Origin: an uncultured Propionibacteriaceae bacterium
Lineage (GTDB): Bacteria > Actinomycetota > Actinomycetes > Propionibacteriales > Propionibacteriaceae
Assembly: GCA_937926975.1 (NCBI GenBank)
Contig: CALBCJ010000032.1
Location: 1 to 64,000 of the forward strand
DNA: 64,000 nucleotides
Direction: 5' to 3'
In this document: piece by piece, positions 52,544 through 61,514 of the stretch
How the letters are laid out: each line of letters opens with the position of its first letter
Numbering within the stretch: position 1 is the first letter of the stretch
Program-made: the position numbers and the translations under genes
Notes under the pieces: generated by a model
Databases searched by the model: none
The model's input: the letters and a program-made list of their open reading frames with translations, nothing else
What the model was told of the DNA's origin: nothing

Positions 52544-53772
52544 GGGATGACACCCTCCACCGTCGTGGGGCCGCCGGGCGGCGAGATGACGACCAGGCGC
52601 CCGTCGACGCCCTGCAGCCGCTCGGCCAGGCCAGCCAGCCCGTGCCCCTTGGACTGCTCCGCTCCGCCGGCGCCGTTGTCCCGTACCCACACCCGCAGGC
52701 GCCCGTCGGTGACCGTGGCGCCGAGCTCGGCGCTCGTCGCGCCGGAGTGCTTGTTCACGTTGGTCAGGGCCTCGCTGGCTACGAAGTACGCAGCCTGCTC
52801 GATGTGGTCGGGCAGTCGGGGAACTGTGGTGTGGACGGTGACCGGGACACAGGAGCGGGCAGCGACCTCGCTCAGCGCCGCGGCCAGGCCTCGGTCCACC
52901 AGGACCGGCGGGGCGATCCCGCGTGACAGCGCCCGCAGCTCGTTGAGCGTCTGCCGGGTCTGGGTGATGGCGCTGTCGAGCAGGCCCTCGGCGGCTTCGG
53001 GGTTCGTACGGGCCCGCCGCTTGGCCAGAGCCAGGTCCATGCCGAGGCGTACGAGGCTCTGCTGCGGACCGTCGTGGATGTCGCGCTCCAGACGGGTCCG
53101 GGTGTCTGCCTCCGCCCGCTGGATAGCGGCCCGAGACGTCTCCAGGCGCTCAACCCGGCCCGGTGCGCACAGGAGCGCACGGGACACGCTCACCCGGGCC
53201 CGGGCCAGGCTGCGCAGAACGGGCGGACCGGCCACCGCCATGACCACGATGACCACCAGGTCCACCAGCGCTGTCCACGCCAGGGTGGGTGGCAGCCCGA
53301 TCTGGCCGGCCAGGCCCGTACCGCCCCAGGACCGGATCACGCTCAGCCCCAGGGTTTCCAGAAGAGCACCGACCGGGGTCAGGACGACCGCCAGGGCGGC
53401 AGACCACGGGATCCCGCCCAAGGTCGCTCCCAGGAGCAGCCAGAGGGCGTCGAGCCAGCGCTGCGGGTCGCTCAGGACCGTCAGGTGCCGGCGCAGCCAG
53501 GACCGGCCCGGCTCGGCCACCCGGTAGGAGTCGGGGTAGTCGGTGCCGTCGGCCTGGGCGACGATGCTGCGCTCGCGAGACGCCAGGGACGAGGACACCC
53601 GCAGCCCGAGGGCCATGACCGGGATGCCCACCGTGATGACCGCTGTGCCCAGGCCCAGGCTGAGAAGAACCACCACACCCAGAAAGACGACGATCTGGGC
53701 AGGCCACGCCGTCAGCATGAAGGCAGCGTGGCGCCAGGCCTGGCGGTACCGCAGGAGGCTGTGTGTGCTCAT
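52531..53772 (-). CDS. Sensor histidine kinase (HisKA_3 type)
   Basis: 413 aa. Four hydrophobic helices in two pairs (about 20-58 and 110-185) flank a loop, without an obvious ligand domain, similar to membrane-stress sensors of the LiaS/DesK kind. The HisKA_3 motif LERDIHDGPQQ places the phosphorylated His at 233, and the HATPase region has SEALTNVNKHS and DNGAGG, ending GLAERLQGVDG. It should phosphorylate the LuxR regulator next to it. ATG 53772 with GGAG upstream. Confidence 0.93.
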   Translation of the reverse strand: MSTHSLLRYRQAWRHAAFMLTAWPAQIVVFLGVVVLLSLGLGTAVITVGIPVMALGLRVSSSLASRERSIVAQADGTDYPDSYRVAEPGRSWLRRHLTVLSDPQRWLDALWLLLGATLGGIPWSAALAVVLTPVGALLETLGLSVIRSWGGTGLAGQIGLPPTLAWTALVDLVVIVVMAVAGPPVLRSLARARVSVSRALLCAPGRVERLETSRAAIQRAEADTRTRLERDIHDGPQQSLVRLGMDLALAKRRARTNPEAAEGLLDSAITQTRQTLNELRALSRGIAPPVLVDRGLAAALSEVAARSCVPVTVHTTVPRLPDHIEQAAYFVASEALTNVNKHSGATSAELGATVTDGRLRVWVRDNGAGGAEQSKGHGLAGLAERLQGVDGRLVVISPPGGPTTVEGVIPCVS

Positions 53773-53892
53773 GTCTCCATCGTGGTGAGCGGGGCTGCGG
53801 CGCCCCAGCCTGCCACCTGGCGGAGTCAGTGTCGGGCTAGCCCGACACCTCACCTGAACCTGGGGCCGGGATTGCTGCCTGGGTGCCCGAGG

Positions 53893-54714
53893 TCAGTCGA
53901 CCTTGGGTTCTGCCCTCTCGCCGAGCTCCCGTACGGCTCGCTCCAGGGACTTCCGGAACAGGTCGACCCGGGGATGCGCGGGGTCCAGCTTCTTCGCCAC
54001 GGCGAGGTTCTCCCTGAACAGCTGGACCGCATCGCTTGCCCGCCCCGCATGCCAGGAAGCGACAGCGAGATTGTGACGGCTGGCCAGGGTGTCGGAGTGA
54101 GTGGGGCCAAGAACCCGCTCACGCTCGGCAGCAGCTCGCTCCAGCAGCTCGACCGCAGACTGAACCTGTCCGGCGGCGAGAAGTGCCAGGCCGAGAGTGG
54201 TGCTGCCCTGGATGCGATCGGGGGGCGAGTCGATCGTGCTGAGGGCAGCCTCGGCCTCGGAGAAGTGCCAGCAGGCGGCTAGCCAGCGCAGGTGCATCAG
54301 TCGGGCTGCCGGGGTGCCGAGCTCGGCGTCGAGGCGCTCGGCCCGGGCCAGCCAGGGATCGTTGGTATCGCCCAGCGGGACGTCGCCGACCTCGGCCAGG
54401 GCGGCGTCGAGCAGCCAGAGCCGGGTCGCGACCAGGCCGTCCGGCTCGCCCGCGCGCAGCTCGATCGCCTGGCGCAGGCTGCTCGGCAGGGCCATCACCG
54501 GCCCGGCGTCCCCGGTGCAGGCTGCGGCCAGGGCGTCCTCGACTCGGCCCAGCAGGTCCAGCGACGGGCGGCGCGACTCGGGCAGGGCGGTCAGCTGGCG
54601 AACCAGCCCGCCGACCTCGTCACGGTCGAGGGCCAGCAGGGCGGCCTGGCCGTACTCGTTCTGGCTGGAGCGCAGCTGGTCGGGGTCGAACCAGTGGACC
54701 AGGAAGTCGACCAC
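53893..54714 (-). CDS. TPR-type protein of the ATPase operon
   Basis: 273 aa. The C-terminal half contains tetratricopeptide-like helices with LALLAAGQVQSAVELLERAAAE and SRHNLAVASWHAGRASDAVQLF, the latter a typical TPR_10/12 pair with the HSDTLASRHNLA motif. The N-terminal half (about 1-110) is helical and unassigned. It begins 13 bases after the ATPase stop. A scaffold role for the ATPase is inferred from this linkage. Confidence 0.72.
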   Translation of the reverse strand: MVDFLVHWFDPDQLRSSQNEYGQAALLALDRDEVGGLVRQLTALPESRRPSLDLLGRVEDALAAACTGDAGPVMALPSSLRQAIELRAGEPDGLVATRLWLLDAALAEVGDVPLGDTNDPWLARAERLDAELGTPAARLMHLRWLAACWHFSEAEAALSTIDSPPDRIQGSTTLGLALLAAGQVQSAVELLERAAAERERVLGPTHSDTLASRHNLAVASWHAGRASDAVQLFRENLAVAKKLDPAHPRVDLFRKSLERAVRELGERAEPKVD

Positions 54715-54727
54715 CAGCGGCAGTGGC

Positions 54728-55888
54728 TCACCCTGGGAGGTCCTTGATCTGGAAGGCGAGCCGGGCCAGCGGCTCGGCCAGCTCGTAGTAGGTGCTGCGC
54801 CGGTCGAGCAGGTCAGCGAAGACCGTCGACACCGGGGTCAGCCAGCCCCGCTCGCGAAGGTCGCTCACCGCCTTGGCGACACTGCGCTGGTCAGCCCCGA
54901 CCCGCACAGCCAGCTCCTTCACCGGCAGCGGCCGGTCGGCACCGGCCAACTCGGCCACAACGAGGCGCTGCTGGGGGGAGAGCCGGGCCAGCTGCTCTTG
55001 GTAGAAGGGCGTGAGGTCATCGAACCGGTTCAGCAGCAGCTCGCTCAGGTCGCGCAGGTCATCAACGGTGAGGGCACTGCCCAGGATCGCCCACAGCCGC
55101 GGCTGCCCACCGGCCAGGTGCGCGATGGTGTGGATCCGAGCCAGGTCCCGGTCTCCCTCCAGCCGCTGCCGCAGCTCGGTGCTGCCGGCCTCCTCGGCCA
55201 GGGCGCGCAGCATCTCCCGGGCCTCCTCCGGGGTGAACGGGAGCAGCCGGACCACGTCGAAGAAGCCGAAGAACGGACTGTCATGGTGCGTCAGGCTGCG
55301 GTCGAGCCGGGTGGTGGTCGCGACCAGCAGCACCTCGGACTCGGTCTGCAGCAGGTGCCGCAGCTGCTGCTGGCCCTGGTCAGCGAGGCTGTCGAGAACC
55401 TGGTCGAGGTTCTCGGCCAGCACCAGCACCGGCCCGTGCTCATGGATGCTGGCCCGCAGCCTCGCCTCCAGCTCTGGCACGCCCAGCCCACGTGGCTCCG
55501 GCTCTCCGGTGATCTTCCCCAGCACAGCGGCCAGCAGCCGCCCGTACGAGACCAGCGTCCACGGGTCCTCCGGCAGCCACGCGACCTGGACCCGGTCGCC
55601 GACCAGCCGCCGGGTCCGGTGGTAGACCAGCGAGACCAGGTGCGTCTTGCCCGAGCCCCGCGGCCCGACCAGCAGCGTGTGGTGCGGGCTGGGGGTCTCG
55701 CCCAGCTCATCCACCCGGGCCATCAGCTGGTCGAGCACCGGCTGACGGACCACGAAGAGCCGCTCCAGCCGGTCTGCCGGCATGGTCGACGGAGTGAACC
55801 GGGAGAAGACGCTCGCCCCGCGCCGGTCTCGGCGGCTGTCGGTCATCGTTCCTTCCACCCCTTCACCCGGGCGCTGGTCGGCACTCAT
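54728..55888 (-). CDS. P-loop ATPase with C-terminal winged helix (archaeal-ATPase/Cdc6-like)
   Basis: 386 aa. Walker A LVGPRGSGKTH (near residues 71-81), a Walker B-like VLVLAENLDQVLD, a sensor segment VLLVATTTRLD and an arginine-rich lid follow the archaeal-ATPase/Orc1-Cdc6-like plan. Walker B lacks the usual DE and has EN instead, which may alter hydrolysis. The C-terminal ~80 residues form a winged helix (LSPQQRLVVAELAGADRPLP...DLRERGWLTP, shown in parts). ATG 55888 overlaps the stop of the small upstream gene as ATGA. Likely partner of the TPR protein. Confidence 0.8.
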   Translation of the reverse strand: MSADQRPGEGVEGTMTDSRRDRRGASVFSRFTPSTMPADRLERLFVVRQPVLDQLMARVDELGETPSPHHTLLVGPRGSGKTHLVSLVYHRTRRLVGDRVQVAWLPEDPWTLVSYGRLLAAVLGKITGEPEPRGLGVPELEARLRASIHEHGPVLVLAENLDQVLDSLADQGQQQLRHLLQTESEVLLVATTTRLDRSLTHHDSPFFGFFDVVRLLPFTPEEAREMLRALAEEAGSTELRQRLEGDRDLARIHTIAHLAGGQPRLWAILGSALTVDDLRDLSELLLNRFDDLTPFYQEQLARLSPQQRLVVAELAGADRPLPVKELAVRVGADQRSVAKAVSDLRERGWLTPVSTVFADLLDRRSTYYELAEPLARLAFQIKDLPG

Positions 55889-56232
55889 GGCCGGTCCCAC
55901 AGCCGACGGCTCCGGGCCCAGATGTACTGCAGAGCCGGGTAGCGCCACCGCAGCGACCGGCCGCGCTGCTCCAGGTAGTGGTCCCGGACCAGGTCATCGA
56001 CGATCATCAAGGTCTCCTTCCGGTCGGGCAGCAGGTCGATCGAGACCCAGTCGTGGCTCCTGGTCACCACCGTGTCGAGGACCTTCATGGCGAGGTCACT
56101 GTGCTCGCCGTAGTAGGGCTTGACCCGGCGCTCGAAGTCGTCAAACCAGGCGACTGCCCCTTCGTCGATGAGGTCCTCGAAGCAGACTCCGCTGGTGCCC
56201 GCGTCCGTACGCTGGTTCATGGCCGAGGCCAT
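55885..56232 (-). CDS. Small protein heading the ATPase/TPR operon
   Basis: 115 aa from ATG 56232, chosen for the GGGAGG five bases upstream. It is charged and helical, with FDDFERRVKPYYGE, LLPDRKETLMIVDDLV and WRYPALQYIWARSRRLWDRP; the last part could be a small winged helix. No known family is recognised. Its stop overlaps the ATPase start, and paired palindromes lie immediately upstream, so it might be the operon's regulator or a required small subunit. Confidence 0.65.
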   Translation of the reverse strand: MASAMNQRTDAGTSGVCFEDLIDEGAVAWFDDFERRVKPYYGEHSDLAMKVLDTVVTRSHDWVSIDLLPDRKETLMIVDDLVRDHYLEQRGRSLRWRYPALQYIWARSRRLWDRP

Positions 56233-56245
56233 AGCGACCTCCCAT

Positions 56246-56289
56246 GTACGTGAGACTCCACGTACAAACATACGGGAGACTCTCCGTAC
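56246..56289 (-). promoter_or_regulatory. Paired palindromic operators of the ATPase operon
   Basis: Two 20-bp related sites, GTACGTGAGACTCCACGTAC (56246-56265) and ATACGGGAGACTCTCCGTAC (56270-56289), share the core TACG-N-GAGACTC and CGTAC and are set 24 bases apart. Site 1 has perfect seven-base arms. They lie 14 bases before the first start codon, over the likely promoter. Confidence 0.75.
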
Positions 56290-56384
56290 AGTGCCAGGAC
56301 GTCGGGCGTACCGCAGTCACCGTGGGCGAGAGGATGTCGCGGGTGCTGGCGCCGGTGGTCGGTACACTGGGGCGCGCAGGACCA

Positions 56385-56457
56385 GTCCCCATCGTCTAGC
56401 GGCCTAGGACACCGCCCTTTCAAGGCGGTTGCGCCGGTTCGAATCCGGTTGGGGATG
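56385..56457 (+). tRNA. tRNA-Glu (anticodon TTC)
   Basis: Acceptor GTCCCCA with TGGGGAT, anticodon stem CCGCC/GGCGG with loop CTTTCAA, T arm CCGG-TTCGAAT-CCGG. CCA follows directly in the DNA (56458-56460). Confidence 0.95.
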
Positions 56458-56605
56458 CCAGAAGCCCGCCACGGTTGTGGTGGTGGCTCGCGGTGAGCCT
56501 CGACCCGTGCTGGCCAGTGTCGGGCCTTGTCAGAACCGAGTGGCGCTGGCTGCTCCGGTCCGGCTATAGTTCTCAGGGCCCGGCAAGCCGGGTTGGTCTG
56601 CACAA

Positions 56606-56679
56606 GGCCCCGTGGCGCAGTTGGTTAGCGCGCCGCCCTGTCACGGCGGAGGTCGCGGGTTCGAGTCCCGTCGGGGTCG
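56606..56679 (+). tRNA. tRNA-Asp (anticodon GTC)
   Basis: Acceptor GGCCCCG with CGGGGTC, anticodon stem CCGCC/GGCGG with loop CTGTCAC, T arm GCGGG-TTCGAGT-CCCGT. Part of a Glu-Asp-Phe cluster common in actinobacteria. Confidence 0.95.
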
Positions 56680-56691
56680 CTTGGCAGACTC

Positions 56692-56765
56692 GGCCAGGTA
56701 GCTCAGCTGGTAGCAGCGTTCGCCTGAAAAGTGAAAGGTCGCCGGTTCGACCCCGGCCCTGGCCA
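56692..56765 (+). tRNA. tRNA-Phe (anticodon GAA)
   Basis: Acceptor GGCCAGG with CCTGGCC, anticodon loop CTGAAAA with stem TTCGC/GTGAA, T arm GCCGG-TTCGACC-CCGGC. It starts 12 bases after tRNA-Asp, so both are probably cut from one transcript. Confidence 0.93.
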
Positions 56766-56970
56766 CTCCCTCTGCCCGTGGTGAGCTCCCGATCGTCCTC
56801 AGAACCCCGTCTGTGACGGTTATTTCAACCTGTACACGGATCTTCGGTTTTGCCGCCGGTCGGAGGGCCTGACCGAGTACCGGCTACCACGCTGACGCTG
56901 GTGCTCCGTACTCTTCATCTCCTTCTCACGAAGCACTAGTTGAACCTTGGATTGACCTATCGTGAGGGAC

Positions 56971-57735
56971 GTGGACGCAATTTTCTTGAAGACCAAGCCG
57001 GCGGGGCCGACCGCTTTCGAGTACGAGTCAGCCGGGCTGGAGTGGCTGCGGGCCGCGGGGGAGGACGCAGCTCACGTCGTACCGGTGATCCAGGTGTCAG
57101 CGACGAGGCTGACCCTGCGCCGACTCGACCACGCTGCCACCACCGAGGCCGCGGCCGTCGACTTCGGCCGCCGCCTGGCCCGTACCCATGACGCCGGAGC
57201 GGAGGCCTTCGGCAGCCCTCCGGAGGGCTGGGAAGGGGACGGCTGGATCGGGATTCTGCCGATGCCGCTGGTTCCCGAGCCCACGTGGGGTCTGTTCTAT
57301 GCGCGGCACCGCTGCCGCCCGTTCCTGGAGCGGGCCCGGGAGCGGGGAACGGTGGGCCCGCCGCAGCTGAAGGTCCTGGAGCAGGTACTGGCCAGGATCG
57401 AGGCGGGGGTCTTCGACGACCAGGCTCCTCCGGCGCGGCTCCACGGCGACCTCTGGTCGGGCAACCTGATCCCGACCAGCAACGGCTTCACCCTGATCGA
57501 CCCGGCCGCCCACGGCGGGCACCGGATCACCGACCTGGCGATGCTCTGCTTGTTCGGGGCACCTCGACTGGAGAGCATCCTGAGGGGGTATGAGGCGGAG
57601 ACCACCCAGCTGCCCCGTGACTGGCGCCGGCTGGTCCCGCTGCACCAGCTTCACCCCCTGCTGGTGCATGCCGCCATCTTCGAGGACGAGGGCTACGCCG
57701 TCCGCGCCGCGGCCGGGGCTCGGCAGTACCTGTGA
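56971..57735 (+). CDS. Fructosamine kinase-like protein
   Basis: 254 aa. An aminoglycoside phosphotransferase-fold kinase with HGDLWSGN (catalytic Asp and metal Asn, about 157-164) and IDPAAHGGHRITDLAML (the DPA motif of this family). It follows the bacterial fructosamine/ribulosamine 3-kinase pattern, which removes sugars from glycated amines. GTG 56971 lies seven bases after TATCGT, so a leaderless start is favoured over GTG 56962, which overlaps that box. Stand-alone gene. Confidence 0.85.
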   Translation: MDAIFLKTKPAGPTAFEYESAGLEWLRAAGEDAAHVVPVIQVSATRLTLRRLDHAATTEAAAVDFGRRLARTHDAGAEAFGSPPEGWEGDGWIGILPMPLVPEPTWGLFYARHRCRPFLERARERGTVGPPQLKVLEQVLARIEAGVFDDQAPPARLHGDLWSGNLIPTSNGFTLIDPAAHGGHRITDLAMLCLFGAPRLESILRGYEAETTQLPRDWRRLVPLHQLHPLLVHAAIFEDEGYAVRAAAGARQYL

Positions 57736-57774
57736 GCGGCGCCCGGCGCAGGCTCGGGCTCATCGCCGAGCCGC

Positions 57775-58782
57775 TCAGCGCAGGTAGGCGCCCTCCCAGC
57801 GGCGGACCTCGTCGAAGAACCGGGCCCGGACGGGAGGGGCAGACAAGGTGAGGTCGTGCACCCCGCCCTCCACCCGGACCAGGGTGAGGTGGCGCCCCAG
57901 GTTGGGGGCCTGAGCCGCCAGCCGCTCCACATCGAGAACGATGTCGCAGCGGCTCGGCTCATCGGACCAGCGCCGACGGAAGCTGGAGCGGGCCGAGACC
58001 AGCATCAGCACCGGGCAGTCGATCTGCAGCCCCTCGCTCACCCGGTTGTGGCCGTCCATCACCGCGCGCAGCCAGCCGGAGCGAACCGGCTGGGTGGGGT
58101 TGGTCTTCACGGTCAGGTCCCAGTCCCACTCGCCGCCGTGGCTGGTGTGCAGCGCACGGCCGTAGAAGCCGTTGTCGCGTGCCGGGATCGGCCAGGTCGC
58201 GGCCCGGGTGGCCAGGCTGCGGACGATGGGGGCGGCGATGGCGCGCACCAGGGCCGAGCTCTGCAGGTCGATCCAGGGTGAGTTGAGCACCACCCCGGTG
58301 ACCAGCCCCGGGCGCCGGTGCGCCCAGAGCGCCCCGACCAGCCCTCCGGTGGAGTGGGCGCAGAGCACGACCTGGGCGTGGTGACGGTGCAGCCGGTCCA
58401 CGGCCGCGTCGATCTCGAGGTCGTAGTCCTCAAGGTCGTCGACGTACCCGGGCAGCTCGCCGGGGTGCAGGCTGCGTCCGTACCGGCGAAGGTCGAGGGC
58501 GTAGAAGTCATAGCCCAGGTCGTCCCAGAAGTCAGCCAGGTGCGTCTGGAAGAAGTAGTCGTTCCAGCCGTGCAGGTACAGCACCGCCCGCGGGTGGCGG
58601 GGCCGGTTGCGCCGCACCAGGGTTGCGGTCAGGCAGCCGTCGCTCTCCTCGGGGTAGCGCCGGGCGGCGAGCAGCCTGAGGTCACGGCTGCGGTAGCCAG
58701 GGAGAAACCGGTCGTCCTGCCAAGAGTCCCAGCGCACCGAGTCGGCAGGGTCCGCCGACGGGTCGGGCCCGGTCGTCGACAA
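57775..58782 (-). CDS. Alpha/beta hydrolase (serine aminopeptidase S33/lysophospholipase type)
   Basis: 335 aa. Nucleophile elbow CAHSTGG (Ser near 144), oxyanion region LYLHGWNDYFF, YALDLRRYGRS, and a late acidic residue and His in GGVHDLTLS give a plausible Ser-Asp-His triad. The fold matches monoacylglycerol lipase/S33-like hydrolases. No signal peptide. Start TTG 58782 comes 15 bases after the DUF3073 stop, without a clear ribosome site, so coupling is likely and the true start is uncertain. Confidence 0.85.
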   Translation of the reverse strand: MSTTGPDPSADPADSVRWDSWQDDRFLPGYRSRDLRLLAARRYPEESDGCLTATLVRRNRPRHPRAVLYLHGWNDYFFQTHLADFWDDLGYDFYALDLRRYGRSLHPGELPGYVDDLEDYDLEIDAAVDRLHRHHAQVVLCAHSTGGLVGALWAHRRPGLVTGVVLNSPWIDLQSSALVRAIAAPIVRSLATRAATWPIPARDNGFYGRALHTSHGGEWDWDLTVKTNPTQPVRSGWLRAVMDGHNRVSEGLQIDCPVLMLVSARSSFRRRWSDEPSRCDIVLDVERLAAQAPNLGRHLTLVRVEGGVHDLTLSAPPVRARFFDEVRRWEGAYLR

Positions 58783-58796
58783 CCGCGACGCCGGCG

Positions 58797-59027
58797 TCAG
58801 CCCGAGCGCCGCATCTGCAGCGCGTCGCCCTCGTCGTCGTCGCCCTCGTCGCTGTACGCCTCGTACTGAGCGGCGATGTCTGCGTACGCGTCGGGGATGC
58901 CCGGCTCGGGCATGTCGTCGGTACCACGGAGCTCACGCTCCAGGGAGGAGAAGTCCGTCGACACCGACCGGTACTTCAACTCGCGGGCAACCTTCGTCTG
59001 CTTCGCCTTCGCACGGCCGCGCCCCAT
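58797..59027 (-). CDS. DUF3073 family small protein
   Basis: 76 aa beginning MGRGRAKAKQTKVARELKYR, the signature of DUF3073, a short basic-headed, acidic-tailed actinobacterial protein. It usually lies close to purM and purF, as here, with one gene between. The start at 59027 matches the family; an ATG at 59051 would add eight residues. Its function is not known. Confidence 0.92.
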   Translation of the reverse strand: MGRGRAKAKQTKVARELKYRSVSTDFSSLERELRGTDDMPEPGIPDAYADIAAQYEAYSDEGDDDEGDALQMRRSG

Positions 59028-59266
59028 AGAGCCAGCCCCCTCGCCTGTCATCGCTCGCGGAGTGGCCGCGGCTCATGTCTGATTAGTTCGTGGGGCACAG
59101 ATTACCGGGTCAGGCCCGATGATCCAACCTGAGCAGCCAGGATCGGGACGATGACTTTGAACACGCCTCCGCGTCGCTGCGGGCCTGGTGGAGGAGCGCC
59201 CGTCAAGGCACTCACTGGCTGAGGGCCGCAGTTGGTCGTTGCCGGTGGACTTTGTACGCTGCACTG

Positions 59267-61474
59267 GTGAGCCAGCACGGGCAGGGGCCGGGCCGGGGAG
59301 CCGGCGAGCCGCAGTCCCCGACGAGTCCCGCGCCACCTCAGAAGACCCCCGGGCCGCTGTGGCGGCGGGTACGGGGGCGCCTCACAGTACCGAGTGCCCT
59401 GACCGGGCAGATTCCCCGAGCTCTGCGTCGTCTCCCTGTCGGTGAGGCCTGGCAGCAGATCCGCTCCGGCGTCGCCCGGGCGGGTTCTCGGCCGCACGCT
59501 GGGGAGGCCAGGGCGGTCCCTGAGGGCCAGCCCGCTCCAGAGAGGACCACTGGGCTCCCGGCCGTGACCCGGCCAGAGGCCGAGACTGCGGACCACTCGG
59601 CCCAGCCGCCCGAGCCGGAGACCGAGCAGTCGAAGACCGAGCCGCGTACGGAGCAGGGCCAGCCAGAGCCGGGTACGGACGTGGTCGAGCCCGCCGGTGA
59701 GGAGCCGGTGGCTGATGGTGAGCCGGAGCCTGACGGGAAGATTGAGCCTGCCGGTGAGGAGCCGGTGGAGCCTGGGGGGCTGGGTCCTGACGACGGTCCC
59801 GGGTCTGGTGGTGAGCCGGAGTCGGACGAGGCCCTCGGGCCCGACGGTGAGCCGGAGCCTGACGATGAGCCTGGGCCTGAAGGTGAGCCTGACGGGGAGG
59901 CCGAGCCTAGCGAGGAGCCCGAGGCTGAGGGGGAGCGGGAGCCCGACGACCAGGGTGTGGAGGCTGCCGGTGAGGTGCCGGACCTCGAGGGACCGGGGAA
60001 GCCCGGACCGGGCGAGAGCGACCCGGCTGATGCAGCTGGGGACAGCTCCGCCGCGGACGAGGGCGCCGAGTCCGACTCTCCCGACGTAGCCGACGACCGG
60101 GACCAGACGCCCGAGGACGAGCCGGACGCGGCTGCTGGCGGCCTGCCCGACTCCGAGACCGAGACCGGCACGAGCGATGGTGGCACGACCGGCGGTGATG
60201 ACGACGACGCACCGGGGGAGAGCGACGCAGAGCCTGGCGCTGCCGTCGAGGTCGGGGCTGAGGCCGAGGGAGAAGAGCTCGAGGTCGGTGATGCCGAGGG
60301 CACTTCGAAGGTCCATGGCCCGGACGCTGAGGGTACGACCGGTGAGGAGGCCGAGGATGCCCTCGACACAGACGCCGGTGCCGCTGACGCCGAGGACGCC
60401 GGTGCCGAGGAAGCTGATGCCGAGGACGCCGCTGACACGAGCGAGACCGAGACGGAGGACGGGGCTGCGCTGACTCCCGTCCTGGCGGACGAGGTGGCTG
60501 TCGGCGAGGCAGAGGACCTCGTTGAGGAGTCGGGCTCGGCTGAGGAGTCGGACTCGGCTGAGGCCGTGGATGAGGTCGAGGCTGCGGATGAGGCGGAGGC
60601 CAAGACCGGTGATCGGGCCGCCGGTGCCGCGGCGGTCGCTGCGGCTGCCGACGATGGCGCTGCCGGTGCTGGTGCGGCGGTGGAAGCCGGTACTGGTGCG
60701 GATGCCGTTGAGACTGGTGCCGCTGCCGAGGCCGTGGATGAGGCCGATCCCGGTGGTGTCGCTGAGGCTGAGGTCGAGCCCGGCGTCGCTGAGGACGTGG
60801 CTGATGGGGTCACCGACGTCGACGCGGATGTCCTTGCCGGCCTCGGCGCTTCGGCTTGGGGTGGTGCAGCCGATGACCCCGATGACGACACCAGTGACGA
60901 GTCAGGAGCCCAGGCCGCCTGGCCCGCGCTCCCCGGCGCGCCCGTCAGAGTCCCCGTACACCTCACCGCCCGGGCTAACCGGTCCTTCCAGCACCTGGTC
61001 TGGATCCTGCGGCTGGCCACAGGCGTTCTCCTAGTGCTGCTGGCCGTGGTCGGGTTCCTGACCCGAGCCGACTCCGGCGCGGTCGTGGTGACCCTGCTCG
61101 GCCTGGCGGCTCCGGCGTCACTGGCCTGGGTCCTGCTCCGGCTCCACCGGATCCAGCAGGCCCGTGACGACGGCCAGCCGCTGATGGTGCTCGACCGGGG
61201 CGGGATCACGCTCTTCGAGACCGAGGTGGTCTGCCGGATCCCGTGGACTGCCTTCTCCCACTCGCTCTGGCGGGCCAGCAGTGGCAGGCAGGTCCTGGTC
61301 CTCGTCCTGGACGACGAGCCCCGACGCCGGCTGCCGGGGCTGCAGTGCTCCTGGCTGCGGTTCCGTACCCTCCGGCGGGCTGGGGTCCAGATCGTCGAGG
61401 GCTCCACCGTCGAGCCGTTCGAAGACCTGGTCGAGGCGGTCTACCTGATGAGCGGAGGCCGGCTGGCCGCGTAG
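59267..61474 (+). CDS. Membrane protein with a ~500-residue acidic disordered region and PH-like C-terminus
   Basis: 735 aa. The first 90 residues are basic and Pro-rich; then about 480 residues of Glu, Asp, Ala, Gly and Pro with repeated EPEPDG and PAGEEPV words and almost no hydrophobic residues. A two-helix hairpin (about 590-650) and a strand-rich PH-like/YcxB-like domain (about 660-735, VLDRGGITLFETEVVCRIPW) follow, the same plan as the 175-aa protein at 16.4 kb. GTG 59267 lies six bases after TACGCT. It converges on purM. Function unknown; the long charged region should protrude on one side of the membrane. Confidence 0.78.
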   Translation: MSQHGQGPGRGAGEPQSPTSPAPPQKTPGPLWRRVRGRLTVPSALTGQIPRALRRLPVGEAWQQIRSGVARAGSRPHAGEARAVPEGQPAPERTTGLPAVTRPEAETADHSAQPPEPETEQSKTEPRTEQGQPEPGTDVVEPAGEEPVADGEPEPDGKIEPAGEEPVEPGGLGPDDGPGSGGEPESDEALGPDGEPEPDDEPGPEGEPDGEAEPSEEPEAEGEREPDDQGVEAAGEVPDLEGPGKPGPGESDPADAAGDSSAADEGAESDSPDVADDRDQTPEDEPDAAAGGLPDSETETGTSDGGTTGGDDDDAPGESDAEPGAAVEVGAEAEGEELEVGDAEGTSKVHGPDAEGTTGEEAEDALDTDAGAADAEDAGAEEADAEDAADTSETETEDGAALTPVLADEVAVGEAEDLVEESGSAEESDSAEAVDEVEAADEAEAKTGDRAAGAAAVAAAADDGAAGAGAAVEAGTGADAVETGAAAEAVDEADPGGVAEAEVEPGVAEDVADGVTDVDADVLAGLGASAWGGAADDPDDDTSDESGAQAAWPALPGAPVRVPVHLTARANRSFQHLVWILRLATGVLLVLLAVVGFLTRADSGAVVVTLLGLAAPASLAWVLLRLHRIQQARDDGQPLMVLDRGGITLFETEVVCRIPWTAFSHSLWRASSGRQVLVLVLDDEPRRRLPGLQCSWLRFRTLRRAGVQIVEGSTVEPFEDLVEAVYLMSGGRLAA

Positions 61475-61514
61475 CGGACCAGGCGGCGACCCTCCAGTGC
61501 TGGCCGCGTCCGGG

